DNA from: Gaetbulibacter sp. S0825
GTDB taxonomy: Bacteria > Bacteroidota > Bacteroidia > Flavobacteriales > Flavobacteriaceae
DNA length: 64,000 bases
Reading direction: 5' to 3'
Assembly (NCBI RefSeq): GCF_011777505.1
Contig: NZ_JAATJT010000002.1
Location: forward strand, 248,001-312,000
The position numbers and the translations under genes are program-made. This document shows, one piece after another, positions 44,040 through 53,812 of this stretch. The notes below the pieces were generated by a model. That model was not told the DNA's origin. It did no database searches and saw nothing but the letters and a program-made list of their open reading frames with translations. Within the stretch, counting starts at the first letter, position 1. Each line of letters starts with the position of its first letter.

Positions 44040-47000
44040 ATGTTAAAAAAACTCTCCAACATACTCTTCTCTACAAGACTTACAGCATTTTTATTTATAG
44101 CTTTTGCTGTTGCAATGATAATTGGAACTTTTATGGATGCTGGACAAGAAACCTCGCCAACTCCATATTCTAGAACACTTATTTATAATGCTTGGTGGTT
44201 TGAAACCATTATGGCATTATTTACTATAAATTTTATTGGAAATATTTTTAGATATCGCTTATTAAGAAAAGAAAAATGGGCAACACTAACGTTGCACTTA
44301 GCTTTTATCTTCATTTTTATTGGAGCATTCATAACTAGGTATATCAGTTTTGAGGGAATAATGGCAATTCGTGAAGGCGCTACAGAAAATACGTTTCTTT
44401 CTCAAAAAACGTATTTAACCGTTTATATGGACGGCGACTATGTTGTAGATGGCAAACAACAGCGACGTATACAGCAATATGAAACCGATTTCTCTCATAG
44501 ACTCAGCAATAAGTTTGCTAGAAATACAGATTATAACGGTCAACCAGTAACTATTGAGCTTGAAGAATTTATACAAAGTGCCGAAGAAGATATTATTCCA
44601 GACGACTCTGGAGAAAACTATTTAAAAATGGTTGAAGCTGGTATGGGAGGCTCTCATAACCACTTTTTAAAAGAAGGTCAAGTACAAAGCATTCATAACG
44701 TGTTATTTGCACTTAACAAACCTACAGATGGCGCAGTAAACATAACACATACAGATAGTACGTTAACCATCGAGTCACCTTATGAAGGTGAATACCTAAC
44801 CATGGCAACACAAGCTAAAGGTAAATTAGTAAAAGATAGTATTCAACCTTTAGTGTTACGCTCAAGATATATTATAGGAAATCAAACATTGGTGTTCCCA
44901 AAACCTGTTGTAAAAGGTGTGTTCGATGTTGTTAAAAAATCAGAGATATTAAGAAATGATGAAGATGGTTTAGTTTTAAAAGTTACTGCTAATAATGAAA
45001 CCCAGACTGTAAAATTACTAGGAGGTAAAGGCACTAATAACGCTTTTAAGCAAGTAACAATTGGAGGCTTAGATTTTGCTTTAAAATATGGGTCAAAAGC
45101 GATAGAGTTACCATTTAGTGTCAAATTAAACGACTTTATTGCAAAACGTTTCCCTGGTACGGAAAACAGTTATTCAGCTTATGAAAGTAAAGTTACGGTT
45201 TTAGACGAACAAGAAGGTGATTTCGATTTTCATATTTATATGAACAATATATTAAATCATAGAGGTTACCGATTTTTCCAAGCGTCTTTCGACCCAGACG
45301 AAAAAGGAACCATACTTTCTGTAAATCATGATTTCTGGGGGACAAACATTACTTATTTTGGTTACTTCTTATTGTATTTTGGATTAATGGCCATACTATT
45401 TGCTAAGCATACTCGCTTTGATGATTTACGAAGAAACCTTAAAAAAATAAAAGCAAAAAAATCTGCAACAATAATAGCCCTGTTTTTGGCAACTACTATT
45501 GGAGTAAATGCACAGGAAACACATACTGAAGATGATGGTCACGACCATACGCAACAAACAGTAACCAAGGCTCAAATAGATTCTATTTTAAAAGTTAATA
45601 TCACTCCTAAAGAGCAAGCCGATAAATTAGGACGTTTGGTAATTCAGGATTTTGATGGAAGAATGAAGCCTATTAACACGTATGCTTCAGAGTTGTTACG
45701 TAAATTAACAAAGTATGAAGATTATGAGAGTTTTGATTCTAACCAAGTGTTTTTATCAATGCAAGAAAGTCCGTTTTTATGGTACAATGTGCCAATTATT
45801 TATTTAAAGCTTAAAAAAGCAGACACTATTAGAAGCATTATTGGATTGGATAAAGAAGAGAATTATGCAACTTTAGCTCATTTCTTTACCGAAAGGGGTA
45901 CTTATAAATTGGGTAACTATTTACAAGAAGCTTACAGTACACAAGTACAAACTGCCATACAAAAAGAATTTGTAGAAGCAGACCAACGAGTGAATTTATT
46001 GTATGCTACTTTAAATGGAGAAACACTAAAAATCTTCCCTATTCCTGAAGATGATAATAATACATGGATATCGTCTCCAGATTATAGAGAACAAAAAATT
46101 CAGCTAAAAGACTCACTTTACGGAAATTTTATAAATACTGGTTTTAAAGCGTATTTGTATATGCTTAATGAAGGTAAAAAAACAGGTGATTTTGCTGAAA
46201 GTGATAAACTATTGGCAGCTATTAAAAAGACGCAGCAAAAATATGGTGCTGAGGTCATGTTAAGCGATAAAAAAATAAATACTGAAATACTGTATAACAA
46301 ATACGACATATTTAAGAACCTATTTAGCTGGTATATGTATGCAGGAACATTGATGTTTATTTTGTTAATCGTTCAAATCTTTAAAGATAGAAGTAAAGGC
46401 ATAAATACTGCGGTATCAGTTTTTAAGTATATTATAGTTGGTCTATTCTTATTACATACAGCAGGACTAATTGTAAGATGGTACCTATCAGGTCATGCTC
46501 CATGGAGTGACGCTTATGAATCTATGATATATGTGGCTTGGGCTACAATGTTATTTGGACTAATATTTGGACGTAAAAGTGATATTACTTTTGCAGCAAC
46601 TGCGTTTGTAACAGCTATGATATTAATGATTGCTCACTGGAATTGGATGGATCCTTCCATTGGTACTTTACAACCAGTTTTAAATAGTTATTGGTTAATG
46701 ATTCATGTGGCTGTAATAGTTGGAAGTTATGGACCATTTACCTTAGGAATGATTTTAGGTGTTGTATCATTATTATTAATGATTCTTACTAACAAAGAAA
46801 ATAAAGCTAAAATGAGCCTTAACATTAAAGAACTAACTATTGTTAACGAAATGGCATTAACTGTTGGTTTGGTAATGTTAACCATTGGTAACTTTCTTGG
46901 AGGTATGTGGGCAAACGAAAGTTGGGGGCGTTATTGGGGATGGGACCCTAAAGAAACTTGGGCACTTATTAGTATTATGGTTTATGCGTTTGTGATTCAC

Positions 47001-47234
47001 ATGCGTTTAGTGCCAGGGCTAAGAGGTCGTTTTGGGTTTAATTTAGCATCTATTTTAGCATTTTCAAGTATTATATTTACATATTTTGGAGTTAACTTTT
47101 ATTTAGCTGGATTACATTCTTATCAGTCGGGACAACAATTAGATAGTGTAAATACTATTGTTATTGTATTCGCTATAGTAGCAATACTTGCATTTTTTGC
47201 CTACAAAAAATATGCTAAATATTATAAAAAGTAA
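44040..47234 (+). CDS. ccsBA: ResB-CcsA fusion, system II cytochrome c biogenesis protein
   Basis: 1064 residues from the ATG at 44040. The N-terminal ResB/CcsB-like part has three membrane helices and a large periplasmic loop, with a fourth helix near residue 440. A central region follows, and the C-terminal CcsA part carries the heme-handling WWD motif (WGRYWGWDPKETWALI at about residue 965) with flanking His residues and about eight helices. The protein exports heme and ligates it to CxxCH motifs of apocytochromes. It would be needed for the double cytochrome c lipoprotein at 30.1 kb. An upstream TTG at 44010 was rejected because it lies in the -7 box. Confidence 0.94.
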   Translation: MLKKLSNILFSTRLTAFLFIAFAVAMIIGTFMDAGQETSPTPYSRTLIYNAWWFETIMALFTINFIGNIFRYRLLRKEKWATLTLHLAFIFIFIGAFITRYISFEGIMAIREGATENTFLSQKTYLTVYMDGDYVVDGKQQRRIQQYETDFSHRLSNKFARNTDYNGQPVTIELEEFIQSAEEDIIPDDSGENYLKMVEAGMGGSHNHFLKEGQVQSIHNVLFALNKPTDGAVNITHTDSTLTIESPYEGEYLTMATQAKGKLVKDSIQPLVLRSRYIIGNQTLVFPKPVVKGVFDVVKKSEILRNDEDGLVLKVTANNETQTVKLLGGKGTNNAFKQVTIGGLDFALKYGSKAIELPFSVKLNDFIAKRFPGTENSYSAYESKVTVLDEQEGDFDFHIYMNNILNHRGYRFFQASFDPDEKGTILSVNHDFWGTNITYFGYFLLYFGLMAILFAKHTRFDDLRRNLKKIKAKKSATIIALFLATTIGVNAQETHTEDDGHDHTQQTVTKAQIDSILKVNITPKEQADKLGRLVIQDFDGRMKPINTYASELLRKLTKYEDYESFDSNQVFLSMQESPFLWYNVPIIYLKLKKADTIRSIIGLDKEENYATLAHFFTERGTYKLGNYLQEAYSTQVQTAIQKEFVEADQRVNLLYATLNGETLKIFPIPEDDNNTWISSPDYREQKIQLKDSLYGNFINTGFKAYLYMLNEGKKTGDFAESDKLLAAIKKTQQKYGAEVMLSDKKINTEILYNKYDIFKNLFSWYMYAGTLMFILLIVQIFKDRSKGINTAVSVFKYIIVGLFLLHTAGLIVRWYLSGHAPWSDAYESMIYVAWATMLFGLIFGRKSDITFAATAFVTAMILMIAHWNWMDPSIGTLQPVLNSYWLMIHVAVIVGSYGPFTLGMILGVVSLLLMILTNKENKAKMSLNIKELTIVNEMALTVGLVMLTIGNFLGGMWANESWGRYWGWDPKETWALISIMVYAFVIHMRLVPGLRGRFGFNLASILAFSSIIFTYFGVNFYLAGLHSYQSGQQLDSVNTIVIVFAIVAILAFFAYKKYAKYYKK

Positions 47235-47301
47235 CCATTTTTGGTGTTCATATTAATTTTGATGTCTAAATTTTAGTACCTTAGAAATCAAAAGTTAGAA
47301 T

Positions 47302-47490
47302 ATGAATTTTTTTAAAAAACTCGGTACAGCTAATACTTTAATGCTTCTGTTGTGTGTCGTCATTATTATTGTGGCCGAATATTTGTTTCTTTCTGGTGAA
47401 GAATTGCATGGAATATTTATTGGGTTATGGGCTCCAATGCTTCTTGGATTATTAATTTTATTTAAAATGGTCAATAATGGAAGCAAATAA
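47302..47490 (+). CDS. Small two-helix membrane protein
   Basis: 62 residues with two membrane helices (ANTLMLLLCVVIIIVAEYLF and GIFIGLWAPMLLGLLILFKM) and a short positively charged N-terminus (MNFFKKLG) and C-terminus (VNNGSK). It lies 67 bp after ccsBA on the same strand and could be co-transcribed. The regular topology favours a real gene over a shadow. Function unknown. Confidence 0.65.
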   Translation: MNFFKKLGTANTLMLLLCVVIIIVAEYLFLSGEELHGIFIGLWAPMLLGLLILFKMVNNGSK

Positions 47491-47561
47491 CATCGTTTTA
47501 TATTTTTCGATTATTGTTGCTGTTTTGGTGACTATTTAGGCAATTGTAATAATTAGAGCTT

Positions 47562-48509
47562 ATGATAAAATTGATAAAGATTAAAGTAATTATACTAGTT
47601 GGTTTAGTTTTTTTTGGTTGTAAAAACAATGAAAATCTTGATGATGTTAAAATTAACACATCTCAAGGGATGTCTTTATTAAACACCCCTTTAATTAGAC
47701 GACAAGTTAATCCTGCCCAAGACTCTCTTCAAATTGTCAAGTATTTAGACGCCTTAGAAAACTATGAAAATAATAACAAACTGGCAGATAATATTATTTG
47801 GTTAGGTAGAAGAATTGCCTATTTGGGAGATTATAAACGAGCTATTGAAATATTTACTCAAGGCATAAATGAATTCCCAAAAGATGCACGTTTTTTAAGA
47901 CATAGAGGACATAGATATATAAGCACGCGGCAATTTAATAATGCTATCACCGATTTTGAAAATGCAGTATTGCTTATTAAAGATACAGAAGATGTTATAG
48001 AGCCAGATGGTGTTCCAAATAGACTCAATCAACCTGTATCAAGCCTTCATAATAATATTTATTACCATTTAGGATTGGCATATTATTTAAAAAATGACCT
48101 TAAAAATGCATTAAAATATTTTACTGAATGCTTAGAGGTTTCTAAGAATAACGATATGCAAGTTGCAACAAGACATTGGTTGTATATGATATTGCAACGA
48201 ATGAATATGAAATATGAAGCTGCTTCTATTTTAAATCCTATAACCGAAAACATGGATATTATCGAAAACATAGCTTATCACGATTTATTACTGTTTTATA
48301 AAGGTGTTCGTTCTGAAAATGAGTTGCTTAAAGTTGAGAATGGCTCAATTGGAGCTAATGAAGCAACACAATACGGTATTGCCAATTGGCATTTCTATAA
48401 CGGTGATGAAGATAGAGCTATTAATATGTTTCAAAATATAATTAAAAATGGCAATTGGGCAGGGTTTGGCTACATTGCAGCCGAAGCTGACTTAAGCCGC
48501 TTACAGTAA
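47562..48509 (+). CDS. TPR-repeat lipoprotein
   Basis: 315 residues with a lipobox (LVGLVFFGC, about residue 20). Helical repeats follow (LADNIIWLGRRIAYLGDYKRAIEIFTQGI, FNNAITDFENAV, IYYHLGLAYYLKNDLKNALKYFTECL) that fit four or so TPR units between about residues 70 and 300. It should be a periplasm-facing scaffold. No partner is evident from the neighbours. Confidence 0.82.
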   Translation: MIKLIKIKVIILVGLVFFGCKNNENLDDVKINTSQGMSLLNTPLIRRQVNPAQDSLQIVKYLDALENYENNNKLADNIIWLGRRIAYLGDYKRAIEIFTQGINEFPKDARFLRHRGHRYISTRQFNNAITDFENAVLLIKDTEDVIEPDGVPNRLNQPVSSLHNNIYYHLGLAYYLKNDLKNALKYFTECLEVSKNNDMQVATRHWLYMILQRMNMKYEAASILNPITENMDIIENIAYHDLLLFYKGVRSENELLKVENGSIGANEATQYGIANWHFYNGDEDRAINMFQNIIKNGNWAGFGYIAAEADLSRLQ

Positions 48510-48677
48510 AAAAAAAATCTTCTTTTAAATTTTGATTTGCGACAACCAAAATAATTTCCAATATTTGTTGCGTTATGATTAATTAAATAAATTATCCGGT
48601 TTGTCGAATTCTTTTCGACTCTTTATAGCAAAATACTTTTTAGTGTTTAGCCATGTCTAGCAGTTAATCATATTATT

Positions 48678-50084
48678 ATGTCATCCAACAAAATCTCAAT
48701 AAAACAATTTTTTAAGTACTTCAAAATAGCTGTGTCTGGTAAAGAAGAAAGCTTTACAACAGGCAGTATTCGTCGTGCAATTTTTATGCTCTCTATTCCA
48801 ATGATTTTAGAGATGCTCATGGAATCCATCTTCGCAATTGTCGATATTTTCTATGTTTCACAAGTAAGTGTTAATGCAGTGGCAACCATTGGTCTAACCG
48901 AGTCTGTTATTACATTGGTTTATGCCATTGCTATTGGTTTAAGTATGGCAGCAACAGCTATTGTGGCGCGTCGTGTTGGTGAAAACGACATAAAAGGAGC
49001 GTCTCAAGCAGCGGTGCAAGTTATTTTTCTTGGTACAGCAGTTGCCATTGGTATAAGTGTCATTGGTATATTGTATCCAAAAGAAATTTTAGGTATCATG
49101 GGAGCAGAGGCAGATCTTATAGAAGAAGGTTATGGCTACACGCAAATACTCATGGGCGGAAACATAACTATTATGTTACTATTTCTAATCAATGCTATTT
49201 TTAGGGGTGCAGGAAATGCATCAATCGCTATGTGGACACTTATTCTGTCTAATGGTTTAAATATTATTTTGGACCCAATATTCATTTTTGGTTTTGGGCC
49301 TATTGAAGCTCATGGTGTTGAAGGGGCAGCTATTGCTACTACTATTGGTCGTGGTAGTGCAGTATTATTTCAACTAGGAATTCTATTTTTTGGTTATAGC
49401 AAGATTAAAGTTGCAGTTAAAGATTTAGTGCTACAAGTAGAAGTGATGTGGAACTTGATAAAAGTATCAATTGGTGGTATAGGTCAGTTTTTAATAGGCA
49501 CATCAAGTTGGGTGTTTTTAATGCGAATTATGAGCGAATTTGGCAGCGAAGTGCTGGCTGGCTATACTATTGCTATACGTGTTATGATGTTTACTTTAAT
49601 GCCAGCTTGGGGAATGAGTAACGCTGCTGCGACTTTAGTGGGACAAAATTTAGGCGCCAAACAACCAGAACGCGCCGAAACCTCAGTTTGGGTTACTGGA
49701 AAGTACAGTGCAGTTTTTATGCTATTAGTTTCTATTGTGTATTTAGTATTCTCACCACAAATAGTAGCTTTATTTACTGCTGAAACTGAAGTGATTAAAT
49801 ATGGAAGTTTATGTTTAAGAGTGATTGCAGCTGGTTATGTGTTTTATGGTTATGGTATGGTAATTATTAATGCTTTTAATGGTTCTGGAGATACCAAAAC
49901 ACCAACATACATTAACTTTGTATGCTTTTGGTTATTCCAATTGCCCTTTGCTTATCTTATGGCAATTACTTTAGATTATGGCCCTATTGGCGTATTTGCT
50001 GCCATTACGTTGGCCGAAATACTTATTGCGGTAATTGGCATTATTTGGTTTAAAAAAGGAAAGTGGAAATTAGTTGAGGTTTAG
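48678..50084 (+). CDS. MATE-family efflux transporter
   Basis: 468 residues with twelve predicted membrane helices in two homologous halves (GSIRRAIFMLSIPMILEMLME at the N-terminus, MPAWGMSNAAATLVGQNLGAKQPERAE in the second half). Members export organic cations or drugs using Na+ or H+ gradients. Substrate unknown. Stands alone with a 168-bp leader region. Confidence 0.93.
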   Translation: MSSNKISIKQFFKYFKIAVSGKEESFTTGSIRRAIFMLSIPMILEMLMESIFAIVDIFYVSQVSVNAVATIGLTESVITLVYAIAIGLSMAATAIVARRVGENDIKGASQAAVQVIFLGTAVAIGISVIGILYPKEILGIMGAEADLIEEGYGYTQILMGGNITIMLLFLINAIFRGAGNASIAMWTLILSNGLNIILDPIFIFGFGPIEAHGVEGAAIATTIGRGSAVLFQLGILFFGYSKIKVAVKDLVLQVEVMWNLIKVSIGGIGQFLIGTSSWVFLMRIMSEFGSEVLAGYTIAIRVMMFTLMPAWGMSNAAATLVGQNLGAKQPERAETSVWVTGKYSAVFMLLVSIVYLVFSPQIVALFTAETEVIKYGSLCLRVIAAGYVFYGYGMVIINAFNGSGDTKTPTYINFVCFWLFQLPFAYLMAITLDYGPIGVFAAITLAEILIAVIGIIWFKKGKWKLVEV

Positions 50085-50113
50085 ATTATTCAATTAAGTA
50101 TTATTATAATTCT

Positions 50114-50260
50114 ATGGCAAAACAGGGACGTGAGAAAAACACAAAGAATAAAGCTTAGCATAGTAAGTTGATGACTCGCAAGAAGAACAAGCTTAAAAGT
50201 GAAAAAGAAATACGAAAAGAAAAATTAAAAGCTATTATCGCTAAATCAAATGAGCTATAA
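50114..50260 (+). pseudogene. Lys-rich micro-gene interrupted by an in-frame TAG
   Basis: ATG at 50114 gives MAKQGREKNTKNKA, then TAG (50156-50158), then the same frame continues HSKLMTRKKNKLKSEKEIRK and on to AKSNEL before TAA (50258-50260). Composition and charge are the same on both sides of the TAG, so the natural product was probably one basic helical protein of about 48 residues, now broken by a nonsense change. Alternatives are stop readthrough, use of the internal ATG at 50171 (29 residues), or a sequencing error. It overlaps the stop of the convergent pseudouridine synthase gene by six bases. Confidence 0.6.
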
Positions 50261-50830
50261 TTGCTCAACTTCTCTAACCATTCCTACATTTAAATCTAGC
50301 TTAATATCACCAATTCTAACACGTACTAATCTTAATGTTGGAAAGCCAACTATAGCAGTCATTTTTCGCACTTGTCTGAACTTACCTTCTGTTAGGGTTA
50401 TAGAAATCCAAGATGTTATGCCATGGCGTTCATCACGAACAAAACGTTCTTCAATATGATAGCCTGATAGGTCATTAATTAAATTAACCTTGCAGGGTTT
50501 GGTTTTATAAGGCTTCCCATGTATGTTTATAATAACGCCATTTTGTAATTGTGCAATAGCTTCATTAGTTATTAAACCGTCAACTAGCGCATAATATTCT
50601 TTTTCGACTTTGTTGCTAGTAATGCGTGCGCTAACTTTTCCATCTGTAGTGAGTAGCAATAAACCTTCGGAAGTTTCGTCCAAACGACCAATAGCCATGG
50701 TGCCTTTAGCGAAATCATAAAGTTCGCCAAGTAACTTCTTATTCTTCCGTTTATTTTGATTATTTATAAACTGACTTAAATAACGAAACGGTTTGTGTAT
50801 AATATAATGATGGTGTATTTCTTGTTGCAT
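50255..50830 (-). CDS. Pseudouridine synthase, RsuA/RluE type
   Basis: 191 residues from the ATG at 50830. The catalytic motif is MAIGRLDETSEGLLLLTTDG (Asp), followed by KEYYALVDG and TEGKFRQVRKMTAIVGFPTLRLVRVRIG. There is no S4 domain, which is like RluE (23S rRNA U2457 in E. coli). The RNA target here is not certain. An in-frame TTG at 50842 would add four residues and is less likely. Confidence 0.87.
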   Translation of the reverse strand: MQQEIHHHYIIHKPFRYLSQFINNQNKRKNKKLLGELYDFAKGTMAIGRLDETSEGLLLLTTDGKVSARITSNKVEKEYYALVDGLITNEAIAQLQNGVIINIHGKPYKTKPCKVNLINDLSGYHIEERFVRDERHGITSWISITLTEGKFRQVRKMTAIVGFPTLRLVRVRIGDIKLDLNVGMVREVEQL

Positions 50831-50888
50831 TATAAACCACAATGTATTGCTTTTTTCTCTAACTTTATATCGTTTAAAATACTATTCT

Positions 50889-52043
50889 ATGAAGCCTAAA
50901 AATATTGGAGAAAACACCATTTGTACACATACAGGAGAAGTTAAGGATATAACATTTAAAGGATCTGTATCTCCTATATATATGTCGTCGTCCTATGAGT
51001 TTATGGATGTAGATATTAAGCGTTATCCACGTTATTTTAACACACCCAATCAGGAATATTTAGCAAAGAAAATTGCTTCTTTAGAACATGCCGAAGCTGC
51101 CATGATTTTTAGCTCAGGAATGGCAGTAATCAGTACAACATTACTTGCATTTTTAAGCTCTGGCGACCATATTGTATTGCAAAATGATATTTATGGTGGC
51201 ACTCGAAACTTAATTGAAGAACAATTTGATAGGTTTAATATTGAGTATAGTTTTACAGAAGGCTTGCACGTAGATGATTTTGAGAGTTGTATACAACCAA
51301 ATACTAAGATGATTTATATAGAAACACCTTCAAATCCGTTATTAAAACTAGTTGATATTGAAGCGGTTGCAAAGTTAGCGAAATCCAAAGGTGTACTTTC
51401 CGTAATAGATAATACGTTTGCAACACCAATCATTCAAAAACCTATTGATTTTGGAATTGACATTGTATTGCACAGTGCTACTAAATACTTTGGAGGTCAT
51501 AGCGATATTAGTGCTGGAGCTTTAGTAACAAGTCAAGAGCATATAGACACTATTTGGAATTTAGCGAAAAACTTAGGAGGAAACCTCAGCGACTTTATGG
51601 TTTGGATGTTGGAGCGTAGTTTGAAAACTTTGAGTGTTCGTGTAAAAGCACAACAAAAAAATGCTAAAAGGGTAGCGAAAATTCTCAATAAAAACAAAGC
51701 TATAAGTCAGGTGTATTATCCAGGATTAAAAACACATCCAGATTATAAACTCGCAAAAAAACAAATGAAAGGTTTTGGAGCCATGTTATCGTTTGATTTA
51801 GCTGAAGGATTGGATGCAGAAGCGTTTTTAAAATCATTAAAACTCATAAAACCGTCTATGAGTTTAGCAGGTGTGGAGAGTACCATGATTTTGCCAGCAT
51901 TAACGTCACATGCGTTATTAACTCAAGAGGATAGAGAAGCACAAGGCATTAAAGATGGATTGATTCGTTTTTCAGTAGGATTAGAAGAAACTGAGGATAT
52001 AATTGATGATATAGAAAGAGCAATTAATGAAATCAAGAATTAA
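50889..52043 (+). CDS. Trans-sulfuration family PLP enzyme (cystathionine synthase/lyase or methionine gamma-lyase type)
   Basis: 384 residues from the ATG at 50889 (an in-frame TTG at 50847 adds an implausible hydrophobic start). Cys/Met metabolism PLP enzyme features: YMSSSYEF, RYFNTPNQEYLAKKIASLE, FSSGMAVISTTLLAFLSSGD, IDNTFATPIIQKP, the PLP lysine in HSATKYFGGHSDISAGAL, and ESTMILPALTSH. Family members make or break cystathionine or release methanethiol or hydrogen sulfide; residues do not settle which. It is divergent from the pseudouridine synthase gene over 58 bp; no SAM riboswitch fits in that space. Confidence 0.88.
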   Translation: MKPKNIGENTICTHTGEVKDITFKGSVSPIYMSSSYEFMDVDIKRYPRYFNTPNQEYLAKKIASLEHAEAAMIFSSGMAVISTTLLAFLSSGDHIVLQNDIYGGTRNLIEEQFDRFNIEYSFTEGLHVDDFESCIQPNTKMIYIETPSNPLLKLVDIEAVAKLAKSKGVLSVIDNTFATPIIQKPIDFGIDIVLHSATKYFGGHSDISAGALVTSQEHIDTIWNLAKNLGGNLSDFMVWMLERSLKTLSVRVKAQQKNAKRVAKILNKNKAISQVYYPGLKTHPDYKLAKKQMKGFGAMLSFDLAEGLDAEAFLKSLKLIKPSMSLAGVESTMILPALTSHALLTQEDREAQGIKDGLIRFSVGLEETEDIIDDIERAINEIKN

Positions 52044-52053
52044 TTATTAAACT

Positions 52054-52944
52054 TTGCATAAAAATAATAAGCATCAAAAAGACTATGACTTTAAAGCATT
52101 AACTCAAATAATTCCTGAGTTAAAAGAATTTGTGTTTACAAATAAATACGGTTCTACAACCATAGACTTCGCTAACCCTAAAGCAGTAAAATTACTTAAC
52201 AAGGCTCTTTTAAAGACGTATTATGCTATAGACTATTGGGAGTTTCCTGATGCAAATTTATGCCCACCAATTCCTGGACGTTTAGATTATATTCATCATT
52301 TAGCTGATTTGCTAAATCCATACAAACTAAAAAATCGAGTAACTGTGTTAGATATTGGTACTGGAGCTACTTGTATCTACCCTTTATTAGGTTTTAAAGA
52401 GTATAATTGGAAATTTGTAGCAACAGAAATTGATACTCAAGTGTTAAAAATTGCTCAGACAATAATTGATGAAAATAAGCTGTCAACTGCCATAGAATTG
52501 CGTTTGCAGTCCAACAAATCACACATTTTAAAAGGAATCATAAAACCTACTGATGCCTTTGCTGCAAGTATGTGTAATCCACCTTTTTATAAAAATGAAC
52601 AGGAAGCTATAGAAGCAACCACAAGAAAGCTAAAAGGATTAAATAAAAACCATACAAATCCAGTTAGAAATTTTAGCGGAACTGCTAACGAACTCTGGTA
52701 TGAAGGTGGGGAAAAGGCCTTTTTGCACAATTATTTATATGAAAGCTCCTTATTTAAGACCAATTGCTTATGGTACACAAGTTTGGTGTCTAATAAGGAT
52801 TTGGTAAAGTCCATGCAGAAATCGTTAAAAAAACTTGGAGCTACACAGGTAAAAGTGATTAACATGCAACAAGGCAATAAAGTAAGCAGAGTAGTAGCTT
52901 GGACTTTTTTTACAACAGAACAGCAAAAACAATGGAGCTCTTAG
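52054..52944 (+). CDS. rlmF: 23S rRNA (adenine-1618-N6)-methyltransferase
   Basis: 296 residues. The start HKNNKHQKDYDFKALTQIIPEL is the usual RlmF N-terminus; the SAM-binding region VLDIGTGATCIYPLLGF and the N6-adenine methyltransferase motif NPPF (in ASMCNPPFYKNEQEA) are present. It methylates A1618 of 23S rRNA. The start must be TTG at 52054: a stop codon lies in frame six bases upstream, and the family motif begins right there. It follows the trans-sulfuration gene by ten bases. Confidence 0.93.
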   Translation: MHKNNKHQKDYDFKALTQIIPELKEFVFTNKYGSTTIDFANPKAVKLLNKALLKTYYAIDYWEFPDANLCPPIPGRLDYIHHLADLLNPYKLKNRVTVLDIGTGATCIYPLLGFKEYNWKFVATEIDTQVLKIAQTIIDENKLSTAIELRLQSNKSHILKGIIKPTDAFAASMCNPPFYKNEQEAIEATTRKLKGLNKNHTNPVRNFSGTANELWYEGGEKAFLHNYLYESSLFKTNCLWYTSLVSNKDLVKSMQKSLKKLGATQVKVINMQQGNKVSRVVAWTFFTTEQQKQWSS

Positions 52945-52972
52945 AATAAACAAATTGCACTATAATTCGTAA

Positions 52973-53011
52973 TTTGCAATTCATAATTAAAGATTTGTAA
53001 TTCATAATTAA
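52973..53011. repeat. Two direct copies of an 18-bp AT-rich unit upstream of bshB1
   Basis: TTTGCAATTCATAATTAA (52973-52990) and TTTGTAATTCATAATTAA (52994-53011), 21-bp period, one mismatch; a partial third copy (ATTCGTAATT) lies just before. They end four bases before the bshB1 ATG. Related AATTCGTAATT words occur near 57630. Confidence 0.7.
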
Positions 53012-53015
53012 TTAT

Positions 53016-53738
53016 ATGAAATTAGACATACTTGCTATAGGTGCACATCCAGATGATGTAGAATTAGGTTGTGGAGCAACGATAGCCAAAGAGATTGCCA
53101 ATGGAAAAAAGGTTGGTATTATTGACCTTACTAGAGGCGAATTGGGAACACGAGGAACAGCCGAAACACGCGATTTTGAATCTGCTCAAGCTGCCAAAAT
53201 TTTAGGAGTTGCAGTTAGAACAAATATGGAGTTTGCTGATGGCTTTTTTGTAAATGATAAAATTCATCAAATTGAACTTATTAAAATGATACGAAAATAT
53301 CGTCCAGAGATTGTATTATGTAATGCTATTGACGATAGGCATATAGATCATGGTAAAGGAAGTCAATTAGTAAGTGACGCTTGCTTTTTAAGCGGATTAT
53401 TAAAAATAGACACAAAATGTCCTGATGAAGATGGTTGGCAAGAACCTTGGAGACCAAAACACGTATATCATTATATACAATGGAAAAACATTGGGCCAGA
53501 TTTTGTAATGGATGTTACTGGATTTATGGATAAAAAAATGGAAGCTGTAATGGCTTATAAAACACAGTTCTTTGACCCAACTAGCAAAGAGCCCGAAACA
53601 CCTATTTCTAGCAGTAATTTCACCGATAGCATTGAATATAGAGCAAGAGATTTGGGGCGCTTAATAGGAGCGGAGCATGGAGAAGGTTTTACTGTAGAAC
53701 GTTATGTCGCTGTTGATAGCTTATATGATATAAAATAA
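53016..53738 (+). CDS. bshB1: Bacillithiol biosynthesis deacetylase BshB1
   Basis: 240 residues, LmbE/PIG-L fold: LAIGAHPDDVELGCGATIAKE (metal ligands), LTRGELGTRGTAETRDFESAQAA, ADGFFVNDKI and DDRHIDHGKG. It removes the acetyl group from GlcNAc-malate in bacillithiol synthesis, so this organism probably uses bacillithiol as its low-molecular-weight thiol. bshA and bshC are not in the window. It is cytoplasmic, unlike the exported PIG-L protein at 35.2 kb. Confidence 0.92.
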   Translation: MKLDILAIGAHPDDVELGCGATIAKEIANGKKVGIIDLTRGELGTRGTAETRDFESAQAAKILGVAVRTNMEFADGFFVNDKIHQIELIKMIRKYRPEIVLCNAIDDRHIDHGKGSQLVSDACFLSGLLKIDTKCPDEDGWQEPWRPKHVYHYIQWKNIGPDFVMDVTGFMDKKMEAVMAYKTQFFDPTSKEPETPISSSNFTDSIEYRARDLGRLIGAEHGEGFTVERYVAVDSLYDIK

Positions 53739-53751
53739 TTGCACAAAATTC

Positions 53752-53782
53752 TTTGTAGAAAATTTGAAATAATTTACATTTG
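53752..53782 (+). promoter_or_regulatory. Promoter of tRNA-His
   Basis: TTTG (53752-53755), 19 bp, TACATTTG (53775-53782). Full match to the Bacteroidota consensus, 30 bp before the tRNA. Confidence 0.85.
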
Positions 53783-53812
53783 CACACGCCTATAAAAGGC
53801 ACTATTAACATG

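Noticed and set aside
47295-47486. 63-residue minus-strand frame opposite the small two-helix membrane protein
   Set aside because: The plus-strand frame has a sensible two-helix topology and follows ccsBA; the minus frame has mixed composition and no context.
50831-50888. SAM riboswitch or other leader RNA before the trans-sulfuration gene
   Set aside because: Only 58 bp between divergent starts, too short for a riboswitch.
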